In this document: piece by piece, positions 45,214 through 53,985 of the stretch
Layout of the letters: every line of letters starts with the position of its first letter
How positions within the stretch are numbered: position 1 is the first letter of the stretch
Assembly (NCBI GenBank): GCA_900546785.1
Contig: URED01000009.1
Span: forward strand, 1 to 54,000
Direction: 5' to 3'
Length of the DNA stretch: 54,000 nt
Source: an uncultured Oscillospiraceae bacterium
GTDB lineage: Bacteria; Bacillota; Clostridia; Oscillospirales; Acutalibacteraceae
Notes under the pieces: model-generated
The model's database searches: none
Seen by the model: only the letters and a program-made list of their open reading frames with translations
Told to the model about the DNA's origin: nothing
Translations under genes and position numbers: made by a program

Positions 45214-46174
45214 AGTTTTCAAAATATTTTATAAGATTTCTAACAGAAAGGGTACCGTCATTACGAAGAATGCTTTTATATCTCTCCATATTCACATCGC
45301 TGTGTTCCGTTTCCTTGCTCCAAAGATGAATCGTCCACGAATCATTGCCGAAAAATGCCGGAATAAGAACGCCCACAGCTGCCGCCTTAATCTTTGACAA
45401 AATATCCTTATCATATACAGCCTGCATAAAATACCTGAAAAGGAAATAAACGGCTATATTTTCACAGCTTTTTGAATTTATCACAGTCTGATTAAATGCT
45501 CCGTAATCCACCTTTTCCGTCCATTCTGGATTGATAACTTCGGGATTCCTAAAGATCTCTTTAAAAGGAACAGACGGTTCACCCTCGGCGTAATCGTCAG
45601 TATCCTTTTGAAGTTCCTGACCGAATTTTAAAAGAAGGACAATTCGTTTGCTGAGAGGCTGTCTTTGATCTTTTACGATCTCATACGCTTTTTCCCTTGC
45701 TTTCAGCAAGTAAAAGTAAAGTTCAGCGTCAATATCGTTCAGTACGGGCGGATCGGAATTTATGGTTTCCTCAAAATCAAAGTCCTCTTTCAAATTCCAC
45801 ATCATATCACTTGCAACGGGGCAGGAAAAGGAAATCCCCATTTCCCGCACGGCACCGAAATCATTAATAAATCTCGGGAACGTGCGGCAGGTATAAGGCG
45901 TATGCTCCTGACCGATAGCTATGTGCATATCGCAAAGATTATCAGTATTCAAAAACGGGCATCTTTTGTTCTGCGTTAATCTAAAAACGGTATTTCCGAA
46001 TTCATCTTTGCTTAAGACGGAATCTATCCTTTTTCTGAATTCACCGTTTAAAGTATTGTAATAAGCAAGGGAATCACTGTCCGCATCGACCTCCCAGCCC
46101 TGACAGCAGGAATCCGGGCAGTCCCCCGCTATGCACTTAAAATCTTTGTAAAACGAAGGAGTTATAAGCTTCAT
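45212..46174 (-). CDS. FliB-like (flagellin lysine-N-methylase family) cysteine-rich protein
   Basis: The 320-residue protein has the characteristic cysteine arrangement of this family: CIAGDCPDSCCQGW (about 13-26), KRCPFLNTDNLCDMH (about 73-87), TPYTCRTFPR (about 96) and ISFSCPVAS (about 118). In Salmonella FliB methylates lysines of flagellin. No flagellar gene is in this window, and many Firmicutes carry such proteins without flagella, so the substrate is unknown; the cysteines may hold an iron-sulphur cluster. The ATG at 46174 follows AGAGGG; an in-frame start 39 bases upstream is weaker. No promoter was found, so read-through from tRNA-Leu is possible. Confidence 0.8.
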   Translation of the reverse strand: MKLITPSFYKDFKCIAGDCPDSCCQGWEVDADSDSLAYYNTLNGEFRKRIDSVLSKDEFGNTVFRLTQNKRCPFLNTDNLCDMHIAIGQEHTPYTCRTFPRFINDFGAVREMGISFSCPVASDMMWNLKEDFDFEETINSDPPVLNDIDAELYFYLLKAREKAYEIVKDQRQPLSKRIVLLLKFGQELQKDTDDYAEGEPSVPFKEIFRNPEVINPEWTEKVDYGAFNQTVINSKSCENIAVYFLFRYFMQAVYDKDILSKIKAAAVGVLIPAFFGNDSWTIHLWSKETEHSDVNMERYKSILRNDGTLSVRNLIKYFEN

Positions 46175-46200
46175 AATACCCTCTCTGTCTGTAAAAATTA

Positions 46201-46237
46201 AAAAAGGAAACACCGCAAATGCGGTATTTCCCTTTTT
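46201..46237 (-). terminator. Terminator of tRNA-Leu
   Basis: Long hairpin: AAAAAGGAAA + ACCGC, loop AAAT, GCGGT + TTTCC and a T-run. It directly abuts the CCA end of the tRNA. Confidence 0.85.
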
Positions 46238-46321
46238 GGTGCGAGAGACGGGACTTGAACCCGTACGAGTCGCCCCACACGCCCCTCAAACGTGCGCGTC
46301 TGCCGATTCCGCCACTCTCGC
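46237..46321 (-). tRNA. tRNA-Leu (anticodon GAG)
   Basis: The minus strand is a class II tRNA with a GCGAGAG/CTCTCGC acceptor, anticodon loop TTGAGGG (anticodon GAG) in the stem CACGT/GCGTG, a long variable arm, a TTCAAGT T-loop and an encoded CCA (46237-46239). Confidence 0.96.
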
Positions 46322-46335
46322 TCACAACGATAGAG

Positions 46336-46364
46336 ATTATATCAGATAAATTATACGTTGTCAA
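46336..46364 (-). promoter_or_regulatory. Promoter of tRNA-Leu
   Basis: TTGACA (46359-46364), a 17-base spacer and TATAAT (46336-46341): a perfect consensus. The -35 lies inside the last codons of the upstream HAD phosphatase gene. Confidence 0.9.
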
Positions 46365-47082
46365 TATCAATTTTGAAAATTTTTAAAATATCTTCCGGCT
46401 CATTTACGATTATGTCCGCACCGGCGTCCATAAGGTTCTGCACTGTTCTGAACCCCCAGGATACGCCGATACAGGGGCAGCCAAGATTATGCGCCGATTC
46501 CATATCCACATCGCTGTCCCCTACCCAAACGGCATTTTCCGGCTTTAGAGTCAATGCGGAAAGGATCTCACGCGGAACCTGCGGATCGGGCTTTTTCGGT
46601 TTTGTGTCCAGAGCGCCCTGAACGACGTCAAAGACGCCATCCTTAAACAACGCGCTCACCATTCCTTTTGCGGCAATATCCGGCTTATTGGTACATACCA
46701 CAAGTATTTTACCGGCATTTTTTAATTTGGAAAGCACATTTTCCATGCCGCCATAAGCATGCGCATGATCGAGTTTAATTTTATTATATATTACTTTAAA
46801 TTCCTCATACGCTTTATCAAGCGCAGCGCCTTCAAGCTTGCCGTCAAACGCTCGTTGCACAAGCAGCTTTGCGCCGTTTCCCACAAAATTTTTATAATCA
46901 TCAACCGTCCATGCCGGGCTGATTCCGTAAGAACCAAGCAGTTTATCACATGCCAAGCCGAGATCGTCTATTGTATTGACCAGCGTACCGTCCAGATCAA
47001 AAATGATACATTTGGCAGCGCAGACTACAGAGAAAGCCGATTCAATATCACAAGCAGAATTAAGCCGTATGGTCCGTTTCAT
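46351..47082 (-). CDS. HAD phosphatase, phosphoglycolate phosphatase-like
   Basis: The 243-residue protein has HAD motif I CIIFDLDGTL (about 25-34), motif II CTNKPD, the KKPDPQVP lysine (motif III) and motif IV WVGDSDVDME, in the Gph/PgpH-like subclass I layout with an alpha-helical cap. It dephosphorylates a small phospho-compound; phosphoglycolate is only the nearest named one. Residues 1-24 form an unusual extension before motif I. It starts inside the end of potD (22-base overlap), so it is translated from the pot transcript. The GTG or ATG a few bases earlier are alternative starts. Confidence 0.88.
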   Translation of the reverse strand: MKRTIRLNSACDIESAFSVVCAAKCIIFDLDGTLVNTIDDLGLACDKLLGSYGISPAWTVDDYKNFVGNGAKLLVQRAFDGKLEGAALDKAYEEFKVIYNKIKLDHAHAYGGMENVLSKLKNAGKILVVCTNKPDIAAKGMVSALFKDGVFDVVQGALDTKPKKPDPQVPREILSALTLKPENAVWVGDSDVDMESAHNLGCPCIGVSWGFRTVQNLMDAGADIIVNEPEDILKIFKIDIDNV

Positions 47083-48331
47083 ACACATCACTCAAGTCTT
47101 CAAATTTCTTTTTCCTTGAATCAAAAATGAGCTTTGCCGCAACGCAGAGCACAGCGGCGCCCACCACGGCAGCAAATACGATATATATATTTCTCTCTTC
47201 CGCTTCGCTGTTTGCAGAAAGGCGTCCGCTTTTTACCTTCGTCCACAGATCTGCCTGCAATTCAAGAATGTTTTGCGGAAGATTGCCGAAATACTGCCCG
47301 TTCGGCAGCTGCTCGGGATAAACAGCTTCATTCTGGTATAAAGAATGCTCCTCATTTTCCCTTACGGTTATATTCGGGGAAGCATAATAAATATATTCCG
47401 CGTTCTCCAGCGCTACCTGCGGCTCATGCATAAAATTGATAAACGCTTCAGCACCTTCTTTGTTTTGAGCGCATTTCGGTATGCAAAATGCGTCATAGAA
47501 TATATTGACGCCCTCTTCCGGGAAAGCATAAGCAAGGTCCGGGTTATTTTCATTCATCAGAACATAGTCGCCCGCATAATAGGTTGCAAAAGCATATTCG
47601 CCGCTTTCCATCAGGTTAAAGACCTCGTCCATAACATAAACGGGGCTGACTTTATCCCGCTGTTCGGCAAGAAGCTCGGCAGCCGCATTCCAGTCGCTTT
47701 CATTTGCAGTGTTAAAATCCTGCCCTAAAAGCGCCTGCGCAATGGCAAAGGCGTCTCTTGAATTATTGAACATCAGCACCTTGCCTTTATATTGCTCATC
47801 CCATAAAACGCTCCAGCTTGTAGGAGCTTCGTCAACAAGAGTCGTATTATATATAAGCGCTGTGGTACCCACATTATAGCAAAGCGAATACTTTTGCTCC
47901 GGATCAAAGAAAAGATTCTGGAACTCATCGGCTATCAATGCCCTGTTTGGAATATTATTCCAATCGATCTCCAACAGCATATCTTCATCAATCAATCGCT
48001 CTATCATATAATCGCTCGGGACGATCACATCATAAGAAACACCGCCGCCAGCAAGCTTGGAATACATATTTTCATTTGATTCAAAATTTGTATAATTCAC
48101 GGTTGCTCCTGTCAAACGCTCAAATTCAGAAACAACGTCCATTGAGCCTTCGGCGCCGTCGGATATATATTCACCCCAGTTATAGACATTTACAGTTGTG
48201 CCTTGAAGACCCAGTCCCGCATAATACGCAATCTGTTCCTGCGTAAATACCTCTTCATCGGCAAATGCGGTTACTGAAACAGGAGCCCAGCAGAGCAAAA
48301 GGCAAAGTATAAAAATTACAGATCTTTTCAT
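47060..48331 (-). CDS. potD: Spermidine/putrescine-binding protein PotD, with C-terminal membrane anchor
   Basis: The 423-residue protein has a signal peptide (MKRSVIFILCLLLCWAPVSV, then TAFA before DEE), a periplasmic-binding domain like PotD (VNVYNWGEYIS, about 47; YDVIVPSDYMIERL, about 100; CYNVGTTALIYN, about 150; YAFPEEG, about 267) and, unusually, a C-terminal membrane helix (about 384-404) followed by a basic cytoplasmic tail (DSRKKKFEDL). No lipobox is visible at the signal peptide (LLLC is a poor match), so anchoring is probably through the C-terminal helix. Its ATG overlaps potC by 4 bases. Confidence 0.93.
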   Translation of the reverse strand: MKRSVIFILCLLLCWAPVSVTAFADEEVFTQEQIAYYAGLGLQGTTVNVYNWGEYISDGAEGSMDVVSEFERLTGATVNYTNFESNENMYSKLAGGGVSYDVIVPSDYMIERLIDEDMLLEIDWNNIPNRALIADEFQNLFFDPEQKYSLCYNVGTTALIYNTTLVDEAPTSWSVLWDEQYKGKVLMFNNSRDAFAIAQALLGQDFNTANESDWNAAAELLAEQRDKVSPVYVMDEVFNLMESGEYAFATYYAGDYVLMNENNPDLAYAFPEEGVNIFYDAFCIPKCAQNKEGAEAFINFMHEPQVALENAEYIYYASPNITVRENEEHSLYQNEAVYPEQLPNGQYFGNLPQNILELQADLWTKVKSGRLSANSEAEERNIYIVFAAVVGAAVLCVAAKLIFDSRKKKFEDLSDVYETDHTA

Positions 48332-49149
48332 TTCTTATCACGCTTACCCTTTTCAGCCTTATTTTGCGCAACATTGAGCAAAATGAGCAAAACAAGGATA
48401 ACGATGAACATGAGCATGGACAGCGCATACATATCCGGCTTTACACGCTTTTTTGTAAGCGAAAAAATATAGATAGGCAATGTTTGAAAACTCGGCCCGT
48501 TCGTAAAATAAGAAATAATGAAATCGTCCAGCGACAGGGTAAAGCTCATAACAAGGCCCGTAATAATTCCGCTCATAATGTTTGGCAGAACCACCTTGAA
48601 GAAAGCCTTAACAGGCTTGCAGCCGAGATCGACGGCGGCTTCATAGATATTGATATCAAACTGCCTTAATTTTGGCAGAACGTTCAAAACAACATATGGC
48701 AGGCAGAAAGTTACGTGCGCGATGAGAAGCGACCAGAAATTGAGCGAATCCGTCATATTTAACAGAGCGCCGACAAACACAAAAAGAAGCATCATGGATA
48801 TGCCCGTAACGATCTCCGGATTCATCATAGGCACATTGGTAACGGTCATCACAACGCTTTTGATCCTCTTGCTTCTGTAATTGTAAATGCCAACCGCTGC
48901 CATCGTTCCGATAACGGTTGATAGGATACAGGACACAACGGCAAGAATGATCGTGTTTTTCAGAGCGTCCATAGCGGCGGAATTATGAAACATTTCGCGC
49001 CACCACTTCAGCGAGAAATCCGTAAATTCATATGTGCTTGCGCTTTCATTGAACGAAAACACGGCCATAACGGCAATGGGAGCATACAGAAAAATAAAGA
49101 CCAGCGCCATATAAAATTTTGAGGCAGGTGAAAGTGATTTCTTTTTCAT
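48328..49149 (-). CDS. potC: Polyamine ABC transporter permease PotC
   Basis: This is an inner permease of 273 residues with six membrane helices and the ABC-coupling EAA loop (YEAAVDLGCKPVKAFFKVVLP, quoted in part: EAAVDLGCKPVKAF). The ATG at 49149 follows a GGGGGAG box and overlaps potB by 4 bases; an in-frame start 60 bases earlier lies inside potB. It works with PotB and PotA to import spermidine/putrescine delivered by PotD. Confidence 0.94.
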   Translation of the reverse strand: MKKKSLSPASKFYMALVFIFLYAPIAVMAVFSFNESASTYEFTDFSLKWWREMFHNSAAMDALKNTIILAVVSCILSTVIGTMAAVGIYNYRSKRIKSVVMTVTNVPMMNPEIVTGISMMLLFVFVGALLNMTDSLNFWSLLIAHVTFCLPYVVLNVLPKLRQFDINIYEAAVDLGCKPVKAFFKVVLPNIMSGIITGLVMSFTLSLDDFIISYFTNGPSFQTLPIYIFSLTKKRVKPDMYALSMLMFIVILVLLILLNVAQNKAEKGKRDKK

Positions 49150-49973
49150 ATTACGACTCCCCCTTCCGATTCGCTGTCCGCGCCAAGATAATTCATAACG
49201 CCGAGGCAAATAAGTATAAGCACCATAAGAACAAGCGAAAGGCTTGCACCCAGATTGTAATTATTGGCTGCTTGGAACTGTGTTTCAATAATGTCACCTA
49301 TCAAAACGATCTGACCGCCGCCGAGCTTCTGTGTGATATAAAATGTAGACACACAGGGAACAAAGACCATGGTGATGCCGCTTAAGACGCCGGGAAGCGA
49401 AAGCGGAATAATGACCTTTTTCATGATCTGGAATCTGTTTGAGCCAAGATCCTGCGCGGCCTCAATCAGAGAATTATCCATTTTGGAAAGAACGGAAAAT
49501 ATGGGCAGAATCATATAAGGCAAAAAGTTATATACCATCCCGAGAATGACCGCTCCGCCGGTATTGATGAGCTGAACGCTTTCCAGCCCTATGGCATTCA
49601 AAAAGCTGTTGATGATACCGGTATCGCCCAAGATCGTCATCCAGGAATATGTTCTGATAAGAAAATTCATCCACATTGGCAGCATGACCAAAAGCACCAT
49701 GATGCTTTGCGTGCTGAGCTTTAATTTGCTCAGAAAATATGCAAAAGGATAGGCAATAACCAGGCAGATTGCCGTTGCGGCAATGCCGTAAAGTATTGAA
49801 AGCAAGATGGTAGAGGTGTAATCGGGAATAGCGGCTATATTCTCTAAAGTAAAGACACCCGTGTTATCCGTAAAAGCATAATAGACCACCATGATAAGCG
49901 GCGCGATGATAAACAAGACGGACCAAAGAATATACGGCTTATCAACCAGCTTACGAGTCAGACTTTTATTCAT
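49146..49973 (-). CDS. potB: Polyamine ABC transporter permease PotB
   Basis: The 275-residue permease partner of PotC has six predicted helices and the EAA motif ([20 protein letters not shown], about 190). The ATG at 49973 follows a GGAGGG box and overlaps the end of potA by 8 bases. A longer in-frame start lies deep in potA and is rejected. Confidence 0.94.
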   Translation of the reverse strand: MNKSLTRKLVDKPYILWSVLFIIAPLIMVVYYAFTDNTGVFTLENIAAIPDYTSTILLSILYGIAATAICLVIAYPFAYFLSKLKLSTQSIMVLLVMLPMWMNFLIRTYSWMTILGDTGIINSFLNAIGLESVQLINTGGAVILGMVYNFLPYMILPIFSVLSKMDNSLIEAAQDLGSNRFQIMKKVIIPLSLPGVLSGITMVFVPCVSTFYITQKLGGGQIVLIGDIIETQFQAANNYNLGASLSLVLMVLILICLGVMNYLGADSESEGGVVI

Positions 49974-51096
49974 TGGAGCCCTCCCACTCATAATCAGCGT
50001 CGTTGATATGATCGAACTCGTCGGAAAAGGAGGAATAGTCTCCGAATTCACCGCTGTATTCGCTGCGCTTCATAACGTGGATGGAATCCGCGTCGATATA
50101 CATACCTATCGTTTCACCGATCTTATGGTATTCCGTTGTCTGCACGAGCCAGATAAACCCGCCTACATCAACAAACGTTTCAAAAAACGTGCCCTTAAAC
50201 ACAACATCCGTAACAACGCCGGGAAGCGTATCCTTTTCGCCCACTTTTTTAATAAGAATATCCTCTGGGCGGATAACGGCCTCCACACGCTCATTTGGAG
50301 CAAAGCCCTTGTCAAGGCAGTCGAACGTAACGCCGGAGATTTTAACGTAATAATCCTTTATCATAACGGCGTCAACGATATTAGACTCGCCGATGAAGTC
50401 GGCAACAAAAGCGTTTACGGGTTCGTTATATATATCCTCAGGCGTACCGATCTGCTGGATTCTGCCCTTGTCCATGACAACGACTCTGTCGCTCATGGAA
50501 AGCGCCTCTTCCTGGTCGTGCGTTACATATATAAACGTAATGCCCAGCCGCTTTTGAATCGCCTTGAGCTCTTTTTGCATGTCTTTCCTGAGTTTCAGAT
50601 CGAGGGCGCCCAAAGGCTCGTCCAGCAAAAGCACATGCGGTTTGTTGGCAAGCGCCCTTGCGATGGCAACACGCTGCTGCTGACCGCCGGAAAGGCTGTC
50701 TATCGATCTTTTTTCAAAGCCTTTGAGATTAACGAGCTCCAGCATCTCCGCTACGGTCTTTCTGATCTCAGGCTTGCTCATCTTCTGAATCTCAGGCCCG
50801 AAAGCAACATTTTCAAATACATTTAAATGCGAAAAAAGAGCATAGCGCTGGAAGATCGTGTTAACCTTTCTTTTATGAGGAGGAATATTGTTTATGACTT
50901 TCCCCTCAAACACGATCTCGCCCTCGTTCGGCTCAACAAAACCGGCAATGCAGCGAAGCGTTGTTGTTTTGCCGCAGCCCGACGGCCCAAGCAGCGTTAT
51001 GAACTCTTTTTTATTAATAGACAGATTCAGTTCATCTAAAATTACATTCTCTCCGTACTTAACGGTAATCCCTTTAAGATCAATGATTTTTTCCAA
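49966..51096 (-). CDS. potA: Polyamine ABC transporter ATPase PotA
   Basis: The 376-residue ATPase has Walker A GPSGCGKT (37-44), Q-loop in IFQRYALF, signature [15 protein letters not shown] (about 135), Walker [13 protein letters not shown] (about 155) and switch His THDQEEA, followed by a TOBE-type C-terminal regulatory domain (VIRPEDILI). It opens the potABCD operon. The start is TTG (51094-51096) after AGAGGAAGTG. The promoter is at 51150-51177. Confidence 0.95.
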   Translation of the reverse strand: MEKIIDLKGITVKYGENVILDELNLSINKKEFITLLGPSGCGKTTTLRCIAGFVEPNEGEIVFEGKVINNIPPHKRKVNTIFQRYALFSHLNVFENVAFGPEIQKMSKPEIRKTVAEMLELVNLKGFEKRSIDSLSGGQQQRVAIARALANKPHVLLLDEPLGALDLKLRKDMQKELKAIQKRLGITFIYVTHDQEEALSMSDRVVVMDKGRIQQIGTPEDIYNEPVNAFVADFIGESNIVDAVMIKDYYVKISGVTFDCLDKGFAPNERVEAVIRPEDILIKKVGEKDTLPGVVTDVVFKGTFFETFVDVGGFIWLVQTTEYHKIGETIGMYIDADSIHVMKRSEYSGEFGDYSSFSDEFDHINDADYEWEGSNE

Positions 51097-51124
51097 TTAT
51101 GCACTTCCTCTTTGTAACCCGATT

Positions 51125-51141
51125 TAACGCATAAAGCGTTA
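51125..51141. promoter_or_regulatory. Inverted repeat just downstream of the pot promoter
   Basis: TAACGC, five-base centre ATAAA, GCGTTA. It starts about 2 bases after the predicted transcription start of potA (about 51143). It could be an operator or a leader hairpin; no named regulator can be assigned. Confidence 0.4.
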
Positions 51142-51149
51142 TTGAGATA

Positions 51150-51177
51150 ACTATATCAAATTCGCGGAAAATGTCAA
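51150..51177 (-). promoter_or_regulatory. Promoter of potABCD
   Basis: TTGACA (51172-51177), a 16-base spacer and TATAGT (51150-51155). The -35 lies 5 bases past the spoVFB stop. Confidence 0.75.
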
Positions 51178-51182
51178 TATAT

Positions 51183-51746
51183 TCAGAATATTTTTTTTAA
51201 AATTTCTTCACCGTTTGCAACTTTATTAACGGTATCCGCCACAAGTGAAAAATCACAGACCATGGATTTGGTTTTATGAATACAGTCATCCATACCGAAA
51301 GGAATAAAATAATAATTTTTATAATTCATAAGATTACCGATATTTTTAGCTGCTGCGCCAAGCGCGTCATTCGTGGAAACGCCCAAAATAACGGGCCTTG
51401 AATTGCGCAAATGGCTTTTTGCTGCCATGGTAACAGATGTATCCGCAATTCCGCTTGCAAGCTTTGCAAGCGTGTTGCCCGTGCAGGGAACGATGCAAAG
51501 TATATCAAACATTTTTTTAGGCCCTATCGGCTCCGCCTGCTCTATTTTGTGAATAATAGGATTTCCCGTGATCTGCATGATCTCTTTTTGAAAATCGGCG
51601 GCGTCACCGAATCGGGTATCCGTATTATAAGCGGTCTCACTCATGATCGGGTAAACATCATATCCTAACGCAACAAGTTCGCGCAGCGCCGCCAATGATT
51701 TTGAAAATGTGCAGAACGAACCTGTTAAAGCGTAACCTATTTTCAA
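51183..51746 (-). CDS. spoVFB: Dipicolinate synthase subunit B
   Basis: The flavoprotein-like subunit of dipicolinate synthase makes DPA in the mother cell for spore heat resistance. The 187-residue protein begins MKIGYALTGSFCTF, has PIMSETAYNTDTRFG (about 34), EPIGPKKMFDILCIVPCTGN (about 72) and STNDALGAAAKNIGNLMN (about 124), all typical of SpoVFB. Its ATG overlaps the spoVFA stop by 4 bases. In Bacillus the next genes are asd-dapG-dapA; here they are potABCD. Confidence 0.95.
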   Translation of the reverse strand: MKIGYALTGSFCTFSKSLAALRELVALGYDVYPIMSETAYNTDTRFGDAADFQKEIMQITGNPIIHKIEQAEPIGPKKMFDILCIVPCTGNTLAKLASGIADTSVTMAAKSHLRNSRPVILGVSTNDALGAAAKNIGNLMNYKNYYFIPFGMDDCIHKTKSMVCDFSLVADTVNKVANGEEILKKIF

Positions 51747-52471
51747 AGTTTTTCCTCCTTTATAATATTCATTACTGCTTCACCGATGATCTCCCCTGCT
51801 GTTCTCTGTGTGTAGACAGACGGCATCCCTTTGCCGTTTATAAGGCGTATGCCGAGGCTTTTTGCAACCAGAGTATCAACTCCGCCGGGGAAAGAAGCAA
51901 GATCCAGAATCATAACGCCGCTTTGACATGCTTTAAGTTCATCTTTGGTTAAAACGATGTGCGGCACTGTATTTATGATAATATCAAAATCGTTTTGTTT
52001 TTTCAGCTGTTCAAAATCTATATGTCTGCAGCCGTCAAAGCGCTCCTGTGCCTTAGACGCTTCGCTGCGGGAGCATACGGTTATGTCTGCGCCGTATGCG
52101 TTCAGAAGCTTATGCAGCGCTTTTCCGATTCTGCCGTAACCGATTATAAGTATCCTCCTGTAAGTAAGTGAATAATCGGTATTCTCTTCAAGAAGCGTGA
52201 CCGCGCCTTCGGCAGTTAAAAAAGCGTTTTTCAAAACATAAGCTTCATTCTTCATATAATCATAGCCGTTTTCGTATTCGCCTTTACCGAAAAAAACCGT
52301 TTTGCCCTTTGCGGCTTTCAACATTTCTGTTTTAACGGGTACCGGAAGCAGTACAAAATCGCATTCGGAAATATCTTCTGTGTACCGAAAGCCATGCTTT
52401 TCAAGATATTCAGCGGCATAAAGCATCCTTTTATCCTGCGTATACGGCACGGAAAATGAAACGAGCTTCAT
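51743..52471 (-). CDS. spoVFA: Dipicolinate synthase subunit A
   Basis: The NAD(P)-dependent subunit of dipicolinate synthase. The 242-residue protein has an N-terminal segment (CDFVLLPVPVKTEM), the Rossmann loop GYGRIG (111-116), VCSRSEAS and INTVPHIVLT (about 165), and DLASFPGGVD (about 193), which match SpoVFA. It is about 50 residues shorter than the Bacillus protein (near 300), mainly in the N-terminal half. GGGAG precedes the ATG. A possible sigma-K type promoter is at 52492-52517. Presence marks the organism as a spore former of the spoVF type rather than the EtfA type. Confidence 0.93.
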   Translation of the reverse strand: MKLVSFSVPYTQDKRMLYAAEYLEKHGFRYTEDISECDFVLLPVPVKTEMLKAAKGKTVFFGKGEYENGYDYMKNEAYVLKNAFLTAEGAVTLLEENTDYSLTYRRILIIGYGRIGKALHKLLNAYGADITVCSRSEASKAQERFDGCRHIDFEQLKKQNDFDIIINTVPHIVLTKDELKACQSGVMILDLASFPGGVDTLVAKSLGIRLINGKGMPSVYTQRTAGEIIGEAVMNIIKEEKL

Positions 52472-52491
52472 ATGATCACTCCCATCACCTC

Positions 52492-52517
52492 ATATTATGC
52501 TTGAAATATTTTGATGT
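52492..52517 (-). promoter_or_regulatory. Possible sigma-K type promoter of spoVFAB
   Basis: AC (52516-52517), a 16-base spacer and CATAATAT (52492-52499) on the minus strand match the AC-N16/17-CATAnnnT pattern of late mother-cell promoters. The leader would be only about 14 bases but still includes the GGGAG box. Assignment is by pattern only. Confidence 0.45.
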
Positions 52518-52556
52518 TAACGAAGTTTTAGTGTTTATTTTTTGTAATAATAGTTG

Positions 52557-52562
52557 TATAAT
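52557..52562 (+). promoter_or_regulatory. -10 box of murC
   Basis: TATAAT lies 31 bases before the murC start; TTTATT 17 bases upstream is a poor -35. Confidence 0.4.
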
Positions 52563-52593
52563 AAAGTAAATCACAAAACGGAGGAATAACCGC

Positions 52594-53970
52594 TTGAAAA
52601 ATATTGATGAATTACTGAAAAGCGTTAAAAACGTGCATTTCATAGGAATAGGCGGCGCAGGAATGTGCCCGCTTGCGGAAATATTGCTGTCTTTAGGATA
52701 CAGGGTAACAGGCTCGGATAATAATGATACGGAAACCTTCAGACGCGTTGAAAAAGAGGGCGCAAAGGTCTATCTTGGCCAGAAAAAGGAAAATATCAGT
52801 GCAGATACACAGCTTGTAATTTACACAAACGCAATACTGAAAGGCAACGAAGAACTTGAATATGCAAAGGAGAATTACCCCTGCTTTGAAAGAGCGGAGC
52901 TTTTGGGAGCGGTAAGCCGCGTATACAACAACTGCATAGGCGTTTGCGGAACGCACGGCAAAACGACCACCACAAGTATGATAACGGAGGCTCTGCTGGA
53001 CAGCGGACTTGATCCCAGCGCTGTAATAGGCGGAAAACTGCCCCGTATAGACGCATACGGCAGAGTGGGTAAAAGCGAAAATTTTGTTTGCGAATCCTGC
53101 GAATTCAACAATACTTTTCTGCATATGAACCCGGATATGGCGGTTGTATTAAACGTGGACGAGGATCATCTTGATTTCTTCGGAAATCTTGAAAATATAA
53201 AAAAATCATTCCGTCAGTTCTGTGAAAACACAACAAGAACGATCATTTATAACGGCGATGACGCCAATACGGTGGATATGCTTAAAGGAATAAACGGCAA
53301 AAAACTGATATCCTACGGCGTGAACGAAAGCAATGATTACATTGCAAAAAATATAGAAATTCCCGGCGGCTTCCGTATAGAATATGATATTTTTAAAGGA
53401 AAAGAATTTGTTACCCACATTACGCTCTCCGTGCCCGGCGAACACAATGTTTTGAATTCGCTTGCCGCATTCATTGCATGTGTGGAAAGCGGCGCGGATA
53501 TAGAAAAAATCAAGGAATCGCTCTTTGAATTTCACGGCGCCGGCAGAAGATTTGAGCTTCGCGGCACATTTAAGGGCATTACCTTGGCAGACGATTATGC
53601 GCATCATCCCAAGGAGATTGAAGTTACACTGAAAGCCGCCATGAAGATGGACTACAAGCGCGTTTGGGCAGTCCACCAGCCTTTTACTTTCACGAGAACA
53701 GCAAAGTTCCTTGACGAATTTGCAAGAGTGCTGCAGATCGCTGATAAATGCGTAATTTCCGAGATCATGGGAAGCAGAGAGGTCAACACGATCGGAATCA
53801 AAGCAAGCGACCTATCCTCAAAGATCCCCGGCTGTATCCAAATCAATAAGCTGGAGGATATTGCGCAATACCTTGCTGAAAACTGCAAAGAGGGCGATCT
53901 TGTTATAACGCTCGGCTGCGGAGATGTATACAAGGTTACCAGAATGCTGGAAAAATTACTTTCTAAATAA
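52594..53970 (+). CDS. murC: UDP-N-acetylmuramate--L-alanine ligase
   Basis: MurC adds L-Ala to UDP-MurNAc, the first step of the stem peptide. The 458-residue protein has the Rossmann loop GIGGAGMCPLAEILLSLGY (about 18), the ATP loop GVCGTHGKTTTTSM (about 114), DEDHLDFFG (about 190), DDYAHHPKEIEV (about 332) and the final domain ending CGDVYKVTRML. The start is TTG, 9 bases after a GGAGG box. It is divergent from spoVFA. The terminator hairpin that follows is cut by the window edge. Confidence 0.97.
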   Translation: MKNIDELLKSVKNVHFIGIGGAGMCPLAEILLSLGYRVTGSDNNDTETFRRVEKEGAKVYLGQKKENISADTQLVIYTNAILKGNEELEYAKENYPCFERAELLGAVSRVYNNCIGVCGTHGKTTTTSMITEALLDSGLDPSAVIGGKLPRIDAYGRVGKSENFVCESCEFNNTFLHMNPDMAVVLNVDEDHLDFFGNLENIKKSFRQFCENTTRTIIYNGDDANTVDMLKGINGKKLISYGVNESNDYIAKNIEIPGGFRIEYDIFKGKEFVTHITLSVPGEHNVLNSLAAFIACVESGADIEKIKESLFEFHGAGRRFELRGTFKGITLADDYAHHPKEIEVTLKAAMKMDYKRVWAVHQPFTFTRTAKFLDEFARVLQIADKCVISEIMGSREVNTIGIKASDLSSKIPGCIQINKLEDIAQYLAENCKEGDLVITLGCGDVYKVTRMLEKLLSK

Positions 53971-53985
53971 AAATAAAAATTGGGC

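Noticed and set aside
49891..50826. 311-codon open frame antisense to potA
   Set aside because: The sense strand carries all ABC ATPase motifs; the antisense product has none.
51097..51182. Polyamine riboswitch before potA
   Set aside because: The leader is short and contains only one small dyad, too little for a riboswitch.
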